Source of the DNA: Marthasterias glacialis
Lineage: Eukaryota; Echinodermata; Asteroidea; Forcipulatida; Asteriidae
Direction of reading: 5' to 3'
DNA length: 64,000 bases
NCBI GenBank assembly: GCA_911728455.2
Contig: OU452230.1
Span: 918,300-982,299, forward strand
Below the pieces are notes generated by a model. That model searched no databases, was not told the DNA's origin, and saw nothing but the letters and a program-made list of their open reading frames with translations. Position numbers and translations under genes: made by a program. Of the stretch, positions 1 to 10,100 are shown one piece after another; within the stretch, counting starts at the first letter, position 1; every line of letters starts with the position of its first letter.

Positions 1-2084
1 ACAAGAAAAACCTGAATTCAGCCTATTGCCTGAAAATGCTATCTCTTGTTTTAACAATAAATGTTTTGAACTCTGGTACTTCAGAACACCCAAGCTATGT
101 CATTCTTAAATTGTTGTAAAAAATGTGTGCCTGGAATAAACTGACATACTTGAAAGTGAGATTACATTCCCTTCTAAAACGTTCAGTGCGTCACTCTAAG
201 GCAAAGAATTATACTGACTGCTGGGGTCAACCTGGTGCAGTGGATTTCAATGTAGACCAGAATACATGTGTTTTTACAATCTGAGCTGTTACTGCAAAAA
301 TGAAAAGCCAACTTTATGTTCTAGTCAGGGCTGCAGAGCTTGTCACTTTTGGGAATTCCATAGTTTAACAACCATAAATATATGACAAACATTCAAATCC
401 ATGTTCATGTATATCTGCAGTAGATAATCTCTCCAAATCCATTCTTTACATTAAGATTTTAGTCGAAGTCCCTCTCACAACCTCTTCTAAAACTTTTCTG
501 CTATCTGCTATTCCACTTTCAATCCTTACTTTTAATCCCTTTATCTTCTGATAAAGTCTTGGTGGGGTGATTATCCTTTCCTTTATCCCTTTCCCATTCC
601 TTATTCTTCCCTTCAACAGAGTTCCAGTTCTTCTAACTGCATACTTATGCAGTCAATGAGACTTTACAAATTGGGGATTTTATATAGTATGTAAAGAGCT
701 GTATTCACAATGAAGGCATGCCACAATGCATGGTCTATACAACATCTTCTGATAGTGAAAAACACAGCTTGGGGACTTAACAAGATGTCACCTGAAACCC
801 ACAATTTAGTAAATCGAAAACCTCCCCCCATCTCTAAAAGCTACTGCCACTTCTATCAGTGAAATTTATGTAAAAGCAACAATCCTTGCTAAACCTGAAA
901 ACTTTATCTACGGTTCAATTATATATATAAAAGTTTCACTTTTGAGACATTAATTTGTTTTCAAGTGAAACCAAAATCAATACATAGAAGAAATGTTTTG
1001 TGTCCAAAGATATATATATGTATATATAAAAAGAGATCATAAAAACACAATTCATGCAGTACATTTATCTATGTATCTTGCTTAACATCATATATAAGCT
1101 ATTATTTCATGTAATTTTTTTTGAAACAAAATTAATTTTGTCTCCTCTTCTCACATAGATTGATATAATTTGAGATATAAATACTCCTTTTCAATGCCTA
1201 TTATTTTGCTCCGTGTTTGTAATTATCAATATGGCTGATTCTATATCATGAGAAGTGAGAAATTACCATGGCAACAACAACCTGGGTGTTATCGTCATGG
1301 AAACCTGATATCGGATGTCATGAGATATCATGGTGACAAATGATGACACCATGCAAGCTGTCTAAGCCTAAGGGTTTTTGTTCTAGGTTAAGCATGGGTT
1401 AAGTGTCGCCCATTTATCCTAAAAATTGTCGGAATTGCTTTCTTTTCACGAGGGGAGCCATTTTTGTTGCCAAAACAACAAATCTCTTTGAGGCTGAGAG
1501 CCTACAGACACTTTTATTTTGAAAGTTGATTTACTGACCAGAAAGTACTAAAAATGTGTTTAGACGTTATTAATTCACTCTACAATGAACATTTGAAATA
1601 AGGAAAGAAATCCTCCCAAAACTTGAACTGCTATCTTTAGTCATCCATTCAAACTTTATAAATTTGATTTGTTTTTTTTTGATTTACTAATGCAATACCT
1701 TTTCCTAAATAATTCAACTAGTTTATATATTTTAAAATATCAACGACCACAATGAGAAAGTTTTCCCTTCTAGTTTTACACCTGAAATACACAGATTTTA
1801 TGCTTCATTGCTTCTAACCAACAATTGCAACCAATGATTCATGACGTCTACTAACAGTACACCATACATTAAAAGGTTTTTTTAATATTTGATGTTGAAA
1901 TAGATTTAGCCTAACACCTTACCGTCCACTAAGAGAGAGACACTAACAAGTTTAGTGCAACACAAACTATTTCTCACCCTACTTGCTAAATACATCCATT
2001 AAAATACCTACAATCACAGATAAATACAACCACACTTACAAGTCCTTGCTACATGCCGACATCAAGCTAGTTTCATAGACTCAC
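1..2084. other. Intergenic or intronic sequence, no recognised exon
   Basis: AT-rich sequence. I see TA-rich microsatellite patches (about 918-932 and 1008-1030) and no convincing PDZ-coding exon on the minus strand. The C-terminal PDZ exons expected for this family are therefore probably further left. A moderately GC-rich patch near 1260-1510 contains no open exon that I could support. Confidence 0.5.
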
Positions 2085-2102
2085 CAAACCAGACTAGGAA
2101 TT
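2085..2102 (-). CDS. Candidate 18-nt microexon
   Basis: The segment AATTCCTAGTCTGGTTTG is bounded by a strong acceptor (ttgtttctgttggcag) and a near-perfect donor (gtgagt). Joined after the 2432-2520 candidate it keeps the frame (phase 2 in and out) and adds R-I-P-S-L-V. Its length, a multiple of three, means it can be included or skipped without harm. Supported only by splice signals and phase. Confidence 0.25.
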
Positions 2103-2431
2103 CTGCCAACAGAAACAACCCACGCTTGCAGGATACAGCACGCACATTACCCAGGAGTGTCAAGAGAAATATAATCCCAAGTAGTGAGGCCGGGAATCCA
2201 GACCCCCCTCCTTTCCCTAGATCCTGACCTCCAACATCCAGCACAACAAAATCGTAGCAGAAATTCACCTACTATAAAAAAGCACACTCTCTGCTGCAAT
2301 GTCCGGAGAAATCTACCAAAGGCTTTTTGCTTCCAGCCATGCCAGCGGACAGAATGGCTTCTCGGTGCTGACAATTGTCAGTCAGGCAATCTAGGTGTGA
2401 CAAATAAGGTTTGTTTGCTTCCTGCTCTCAC

Positions 2432-2520
2432 CGTGCGTCGTCCGTAGAGGACAGTCCGAACTCCAGAGTCTCGGTACCCACCCAATGAACAGCATCAATA
2501 GGTTTAATCAGGTCGGCCAA
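2432..2520 (-). CDS. PDZD2: Candidate downstream exon of the same gene
   Basis: 89-nt candidate. The acceptor is catttagtttccag and the donor is GACGCACG|gtgaga. Only one frame is open, and it is the phase-0 frame that the giant exon requires: LADLIKPIDAVHWVGTETLE and then FGLSSTDDA plus two bases. The other two frames stop within about 15 bases. The segment is more GC-rich than its surroundings. I do not recognise the peptide and cannot align it with vertebrate family members. It could also be an alternative exon, or an exon of another minus-strand gene. Confidence 0.5.
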
Positions 2521-2768
2521 CTGGAAACTAAATGATGTTACCTCAGGCATGAAGTTATTCTTAAAGGCCACAGTGTGGAGATTTTATGGTGGTTGGGATC
2601 AACACAGGCAATTGTGAGCTCTTTCAAATTTAACAGGAAATATTATCCTACCATAAATTAATCCTTGATCAGTCTATCAGGTCAAAATGTGTGTTTTATG
2701 CTTATGATATCAATTCATTTATTTATGGTATATTTCTGTATTGAAACTTAACAGTGTAAAAGTGTTGC

Positions 2769-3576
2769 ATAACTGCATGTTAGAACAGGGAAAGAACTTT
2801 TGGAGGTGTGTGTCTGTTATGATAGTAGAAACTTTCACTTTTACCCTCTGAAAACAACTGTACATCCATACAACTAATGGACAACATAATTCTCCAGCCA
2901 TAGGACCTACACTCTGCCCTGACAACCTTCCTCAGATATCATGCAGACATATTTAAAAAGAAAACAAAGCAGGATGGATATAAACTTGTCCTCCAAATTC
3001 CATCTTGGATTATTTGGATAATTGGATTAGGAAACAAGATAGCTGCTCTCTCGATTGAGTTAAGGTATTGCAACTTACTGTTTTCTTAAAAAACAATGTT
3101 GCACTTATCCCTTTAGCAACTGAACGGGAAAAAAATGCAGTCAAATAAAAACTGTCATAAGTCATAGAATAATAACTGCATGTTAGAACAGGGAAAGAAC
3201 TTTTGGAGGTGTGTGACTGTTATGATAGTAAAAACTTTCACTTTTACCCTCTGAAAACAACTGTACATCCATACAACTAATGGACAACATAATTCTCCAG
3301 CCATAAGACCTACACTCTGCCCTGACAACCTTCCTCAGATATCATGCAGACATATTTAAAAAGAAAACAAAGCAGGATGGATATAAACTTGTCCTCCAAA
3401 TTCCATCTTGGATTATTTGGATAATTGGATTAGGAAACAAGATAGCTGCTCTCTCGATTGAGTTAAGGTATTGCAACTTACTGTTTTCTTAAAAAACAAT
3501 GTTGCACTTATCCCTTTAGCAACTGAACGGGAAAAAAATGCAGTCAAATAAAAACTGTCATAAGTCATAGAATAAT
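2769..3576. repeat. Recent 403-bp tandem duplication
   Basis: Bases 2769-3173 recur at 3172-3576 with a constant offset of 403 and no indels; I count only about three substitutions. The junction is the short word ataat/ataact. The low divergence indicates a young duplication, or a polymorphic or assembly-created one. No gene lies in the unit. Confidence 0.9.
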
Positions 3577-5701
3577 TCAATTAAAATCAACACAGCCGGC
3601 AAGAAAAACTCCAAGTGGAAAATCACTGATTGAATGAAAAATGCAAATGTTAAGTTCACTTGTAAGAAAGTGCACTCGTAGGAAAGTGAGTTCTATGGGA
3701 AGGATCCATGAGTGAAGTATTTCAAATCATATCAGAAATAAATGTTCATAGGAAGAAGGCAAAATTGAACGGAGTCACTGAATGTGGATTTGCCTAAAAT
3801 AAAAGTCAATTAGACATACAATGGTAGAGCCATGCCATTTTGGCCCAATGTAATAACAACACTGATTCACAATTTTTATATGGCGCTTTATCTCTGGTCA
3901 TCTCTAAGTTCTTGTCATTTTACAGCAGGTTTACAGAGCTACTTTGAAGTGTGACATGTTCTTGTGAAATCAGACAGAGCTGCTCATTATTCAATTTTCA
4001 ATTTCAGTCTGTATGAACACCTACCTATCCTCCATACTATAAATTCTTACTCTTGTGATAGAATATCTACTTATAATAAAATAAATGAAGATGCTGAGAC
4101 ATTTATAACTCTTTAAGAATCTACCATGATGTTACTCATATTATTCAATCTCTGACCAGTACTGTCTTCAGGGGTGTGATAATGTAAGAAAGAAAAACCC
4201 TGAAAGATGGACGACAATCTCCTGGATGCTTCATTTAAAGCACAGGGTCAACATTGGTAATTGTCAAAGACCTGTGTCTAAACTATTTGTAATCCAACAT
4301 ATACATCAAATAACAAACCTGTGAAAATGTAAGTTCTATCGTTCATCAGATTCATGAAAAAAAAATAGTGAAAAACACCCTTATATAATATATGTTTTGA
4401 CAGGTTTTGGTTTCTCGTGAGGTCAAAACTAATTGTTTTACTCATTCCTAAAACAATATAGCATTTCAGGCAAAATCATTTAAAGGGAAGTTTTCCACTA
4501 TGACCATCTTTATACTGTGTACTTTATGTGCAAATCTGTGAACATTTATTTGTTCAACCTTACAATGTTGAACACAACTTTAAAGAGGATTTACAGACTC
4601 TCAACAAAACTGCAAATGTCAAAGTAGGGAGGGTCTGGACTAGTCTTGGTACAAGATGTTGTTGTTTGTCACTCGACTATCACGATTCTCCCTCCCAGCG
4701 TGTCATGTATACATGAATTATTGAACGATAGGTGTGGAATTATCACGCCACGTATGTAGTGTTGAGTATGCATGGTTTTACTGATAACAACGTAAGAACG
4801 TCTTGAATCAAGACTAGGTCTGGACATAAAATGGGCCGTTTCTGCCTTGGATGGTCAGGTCAACTCTTTCAAGATATTTTTAAAGCAACGTGAGATTTAT
4901 GAAAAAATCCTGAAATCAGGAAAAATACAGACAAATCACGAGCCTGTGTCTCAAAAACAACCACCACCATATAACCACTGCTGTACAGTTGATTTTAAAC
5001 AATCAACAATCATGTTTCCTCTAACATAATAACGAATGAAAGATTTTGATGCAAAATGTATCTTAAATATTAACTGTTCTTACAGGAGTTACAAGCCTTA
5101 CCCCAAGTCACTAGCGCAGATACCCAAAATATTCATCATAACTACATTGTGTATGGATTCAGACATCCAATAAATAGAAATACACTCATATGGCGTATGT
5201 ATTCCATTATGCCAGGACAAATTCTCAATTTTTTTCTGTTGATAAAAAACATATTCCCTTAAATGTGATTTAATTCCCAGCTGGTTTTGAGATATCCATC
5301 TTGCATAATTATTAATAAAAATACTTCTCAGCACGCCCGACCTGTGGTGAAAGGAAAATTAATTCTGCGCTCTGGTTTTTTTTAAAAGGTAGGTGTGCCT
5401 TAGAGGTAGGTTTCCTTCTAGCTTTTGGCTTGTGCGTGTGTGGCGTATTGCCGTTAATTAATTTGATATCAAATTTGTAGCGCTAATGAAAACTGAAACT
5501 AGGAAAGGGTGCTGGGGATAGCCGATAAATCTGCTATCCATTCTTTATGGTTGGATAGTTAAAAATTTATTTCACAAGAACTTAAAGAAAAGTGTGCACT
5601 TTTGGTAAAAAACAACAACAAATAAATAAATAATTAAATAAAATTTTTACAGAAACCTTTACATTTGCATTTTAAAAAACAGATTAAAATAATGAAGAAA
5701 A

Positions 5702-5940
5702 ATTAAAGGGGCTGTGTCGTCATGATCACAGCGAGTCTGTGGCTAGATTGAATTATGACCTCCCAATCTGTTATTGCACACATACGCGCGCGAGTGGCAG
5801 TCACATCACAGAATAATAACGATGGCGCCCTTTGTGATATGACGGTCGAGGCGGGCGCGTGCAGTAACTGGGTGTGAGAGTTCATGTTTCTGAGCCCAGA
5901 AACAGGCAGACTACAATCATGACGACACAACCCCTTTAAT
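5702..5940. mobile_element. MITE with 25-bp terminal inverted repeats
   Basis: The left end reads attaaaggggctgtgtcgtc and continues atgat. The right end is its reverse complement over 25 bp with one mismatch. The 239-bp interior is GC-richer than the flanks and contains no transposase. It is a non-autonomous DNA transposon; the superfamily is undetermined because I cannot define a clear target duplication. Confidence 0.8.
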
Positions 5941-6005
5941 ACATAAAAACACTTATCTATTTTTCAACAGATGTTGAATTTGCATCAGAATAAAATATAT
6001 TATTT

Positions 6006-6130
6006 GTGTTTTAACCATACACCGATGTGTTTAAGCACTGTATGCTCAGTACTTTCCTGAGTCCTGTGAAAACTCAAGTAGTACTCTTTATCCCTGATGT
6101 AAATTTAACATCTACTGGAAACCGTTGTGG
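6006..6130 (-). mobile_element. SINE tail fragment in inverted orientation
   Basis: 6006-6072 (caccgatgtgtttaagcact and on to tcctgtgaaaa) is the reverse complement of the tail of SINE copy A at 6270-6340. The two form a fold-back pair around the tRNA-like head. Confidence 0.6.
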
Positions 6131-6160
6131 TACCCGCTGCTAAAGGATTTGAACTGCCTC

Positions 6161-6340
6161 TAGCTACCAGGCAATCTCAGTGGTCTAGTTGGTAAGACAT
6201 CTGCTCTAGAATGGTAAAGGTTCTGGGTTCAAATCCCATTCGAGTGATATGCCTGTGGATATTTTTTTCACAGAACTTGGGAAAGTACTAAGTATACAGT
6301 GCTTAAACACATTGGTGTATGGGTAAAACACAAATAACAT
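6161..6340 (+). mobile_element. tRNA-derived SINE, copy A
   Basis: The tRNA-like head has an A box (tggtctagttgg, 6181-6192) and B box (ggttcaaatcc, 6226-6236) 45 bp apart, as in tRNA genes. The tail continues tgcctgtggata through cagtgcttaaacacattggt. Copies in the opposite orientation lie at 6861-7065 and 60131-60330. It lacks a CCA end and a proper acceptor stem, so it is a SINE and not a tRNA gene. Confidence 0.75.
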
Positions 6341-6860
6341 ACATATCTATTTTGATTACAAACTTTTTAAGGCACATTTTCAAATTCTTTGATAACTGAT
6401 TCTACTTAACCCCAAACTGCAAATAATTAAATAAATAAAAAAAATTAAAAAAAATTAATTGTAAAAATACTTCAACAAATAAATGCATATTAAAGAAGCT
6501 GTTGTCTTTTCATCTCTTTCCTTAGAAAGATGGAGCAAGAGAAATTGAAATTGTTCCTGACTAGCCCCCTCTATTGTCCAAATAGAGAGATTCATCTGTC
6601 AATAAATTTGTATAAAGATTTTGTAAACCTCTTCTCTGTTATTATGAATCGTTAGAAAATGAAACTTAATTCCAAAATGCCTTGACAAGTTTGTCAATAA
6701 AATCTTGTCAGAGAAAGTGCCCTTAAAAAAAATCCCCACACATTTAACTTCCATGCTGTACTTTCCCCGAGAATGTTACTGACTTTTCCTGAGAGTCTAA
6801 TACACTATTTAAGAAGTTGAATAGTTGATAATAGAAGTCAATTTTTGCATCAGGGATAAA

Positions 6861-7065
6861 GAATATTATTTGTGTTTTTTTGCCCATGCACCGATGTGTG
6901 TTAAGCACTGTATACTCGGTACTTTCCCCAAGTCCTGTAAAAAAAACCCCACATCCACAGGCATATTCCTCGGATGGGATTCGAACCCACTACCCCCACC
7001 ATTCTAGAGCAGATGTCTTACCAACTAGACTACCGATATTGCCCGGCAGCTAGAGGCAGTTGAAT
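6861..7065 (-). mobile_element. tRNA-derived SINE, copy B, next to the giant exon
   Basis: Same family as copy A, on the minus strand. The B box is ggttcgaatcc (complement of 6977-6987) and the tail lies at 6861-6940. The head ends only about 90 bp from the donor at 7155. It lies sense to the host gene and supplies a stop codon (7030-7032) if the intron is retained. Confidence 0.75.
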
Positions 7066-7155
7066 AGTTGAATTAAAGAGTTTGAATAGATTGACACAAT
7101 CAAAAGTTAATGCAATCCCTTCTTTTAAAACTATTACAAAAATGTTGGACCTTAC

Positions 7156-10100
7156 CTTTATCTCCAGTACGCCCTCATCTGGGTCATCTTTTCCTTCAAT
7201 ACTTGTATCCAATGATTCCCCAACAGAGGGTGGAGGTGGGATTGATGGAAGAGGTGGCGGTAGGTCATTTTCATCATCAGTTTGATCCACCTGCTGGGCA
7301 GGTCTTTCAGGCAGAGTGGGCATTCTTGGAGGTGAAGCAGCTGGAAGGGGTGGGGGTGAACTTGCTGGAAGAGCTGGAACGTCCTTCTCCACTGAGGGGG
7401 AGACTGGCGTTTTTGGAGGCTGGGTTTGATTCAAGTTCTGCAAAGACTTTATCACAGCAGGCTCTGAGCCTGAGTCATTTTGTTTTAAAGCTTCTCCTAG
7501 AACTGGACTTCTTAGTGCTGCAGTTGCACCCAGCATTGCAATTTTAAGAGTTGGGTTGTCTGCAGACTTTTCTTTCATCACCGTTTGCCTTTCCTTCACC
7601 GGGGGACTTTGTTTGCTTTCATTTTTCTGAGGGGCAAGCCTTGGGAGTGGTTTTGGTGCCAACGGCTTCTTAACGATTGTTTGTTTACTGTCAAGATTTG
7701 AAGCTGCCTTAAGGGGTTTCACTTGCGGCTGAAAGTTACTTTCTTTTGGTTCTGGAGCGTTTAGTTCTTTGGCACTCTCTTTGTCCCATGGGAATTTCAA
7801 CTTTGTTCGAGCTGTCCCTACAGCCCCTGCTGGGGTCGTCTTTGTTGATAGTAGAACGGGCATTGATTTTGGACTGATGGGGGATGAGCCAATCTTTGGC
7901 AAGCTACTATGAGTAGGGCTTGTCACACTCGTTGAAGCAGACAGCTTCTTCGGTACTGAAAGGCCTTTTAGTTTTGAGGTGCCAATGGGTTTGGGGCCCA
8001 CATTGTCAAGAATTGATGGTTTCTTTGGAAAGGAGCTCATTTTGAGTGGAGGAACAACTGAATTCTTATTGGATTCAGGAGACAGGAGATATTTTGGTTT
8101 AGGAAGAAGGGGCACAGGAATGGGTTTCTCAGATGGGGGCGGAGTGGCAGCTTCTTTCATAGGCAGTGATTTTTCTGGAGTTGTTGTCTCCGAGTTGAGT
8201 CCATCTGAGCTCAAACCTAGCCTGGGTTTTGAAAAACCCTCAATGTCTTCTGAAGTAGGCTTATTGATGGTGTCCTTCTCCACACCAAGATCTCCAGCTG
8301 AAAGCTTCACCTTAGTAGGTCGTGGTTTTGGGACTGGGTACATTTCTTTAACCACTGGAGACTTCTTCACCTCAATTATCACTGGACTTGGTGGCGATGT
8401 GTTGACTTCAGGTTTTGTCTCCACTTCCTCAGTGTGTTTTGGTGTGATGGATTCCTCCACGGGGCCAGAAGATGATCTGAATGAAACATCTGCTCCTTTT
8501 GGAGTAGAACTCTTTGGCTGAAAGGAAGCATCCAACGATCGGCCTGATGATGTCACTGAAATGGGGTTGCTTGCCAGTACTGGCGATAATGTCTTGTCAA
8601 ACATGGCTCTCTCCAATGGTTTATGAGCATTTGGAAGTGGACTTGTTGGAGGTGGCGGTGGGCTACCTGGAAGTGGAGGAGGGGCATCTTCATCATCATC
8701 TGTGCTATCATCACAGACACTGGTGTCATGTTTTGTAAGCATATCACTTGTCGTTTCATCTGTAGCAGAAATACTTTTCTTCTCCTCTGGTGAGTTAAAG
8801 TCTTGAGTAGATGGTGATAAGATTGGGCCCTCTTTCTGAATAGCAGTTGGAGTTGTCTCCAGTTTATCTCCATTATCACTTTGGTCCTCTGGTATGAGTG
8901 CCACTGGAGATTTGGGTGATGCAAGCGGGGTACGACGTTTAAGGACTGGGCCGAATATGGATGCCCGCTCCTTGACGCTACTTGGAGTTGCCAGCTCATC
9001 GTCATCTGATGTAAGAGGTTTGGGAGAAATGCTCGGCTTTGGAGTTGGTGAAATCAAATCACATACAGGTTTAGTCATATCACCTGACTCCAGCTTGATG
9101 GGGTCCGGTCTTTTAGTAGCTGTTTTCATCTTCTCTTCAGGATTTAAAGATTCTACAGCTGAAACAACCGTTAGCTCAGCAGATTTTTCTAAGGGCTGGT
9201 CGACACTGAGCTTTATCAGTGTGGGGGAGGGGGCAGGGGAGCTTCCAGCACTAGGACATTTTGATATTTGTTCAGGTGACTCATGACCATCTGGTGGTAA
9301 CCGTGGCGATAGGGGAGTGCCTGTCTCACTACTTGAAGAATCTGACTTGTCTAATTTGTGTGGACGAGTAGAGACAGGGCTTTCTGTTTGAGCTTTGACA
9401 GGTGACTCATCTGGACAATTCTTTGGATGATTTTTAGCTTCTTCAGTTTTCACTTCAGGTAATGGGGAACCTTCTAGGATTGCTTTGGCTTGGTCTGTTT
9501 TTGCAGAGGTCTTTTGCTCTGAGTTTCCAGTTTTGTGTCGATTTTTGCGGACATGACTAGGTATGATTTCATCATCGCTAGAATCTTGGTCAAAGTTAAA
9601 ATCAAAGTTAACTTTAATGACTTTCTTGCCCTTGATGACGCTGTCATCTACTGAATGACCTCTCTGGAATAATCTGAGTTGTGAGGTGTTGTTAGAATTA
9701 CTGTTCGTTGTGTTTAGATTTGAGAGTCTCTCTGGCTCTTTGAGGTGACTTTGGAATGGTGTCAGCGGCTCATTCCCAGGAAGGGGAGTTACTACTTGGA
9801 AGTCCTCCTCAGAACCCTGCTCTGACGCATCACTCAAGTTGAGTGAAGATGACGACTCACTGGTAGTCCGCTGTCTTGGTAACGCTGTAAGGATTGGCTG
9901 GTGCTCCTTTTCTGGGGAGGAACAAGAGCTGGAGTCATCTCCAAATCCTGTAGGTGGTCTCATCAACAAGGAAGGCTCCCTTTGTGGGGAGCTTGATGTT
10001 GGTGCTTGGAGGAACTCAGTATGCCTTGATACATTTTCAGGGTCTTCCATTATTATCTCCATGCTGTTTTCCATCAATGAATCATCCGTGTTGTCCATGA

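Larger units (their letters stand above)
2521..7155 (-). other. PDZD2: Intron after the giant exon
   Basis: This 4.6-kb intron, if the 2432-2520 exon is real, carries a 403-bp tandem duplication (2769-3576), a 239-bp MITE (5702-5940) and at least three SINE pieces (6006-6340 and 6861-7065). 3577-5700 and 6341-6860 show nothing that I can name. Confidence 0.5.

Noticed and set aside
2062-2374. Two overlapping minus-strand open frames
   Set aside because: They resemble no PDZ or known protein; only the 18-nt splice-bounded segment inside is kept, as a weak candidate.
6181-6250. tRNA gene-like sequences here and at 6970-7040, 30753, 61313
   Set aside because: A and B boxes are present, but acceptor stems do not pair and the tails are repeated, so these are SINEs.
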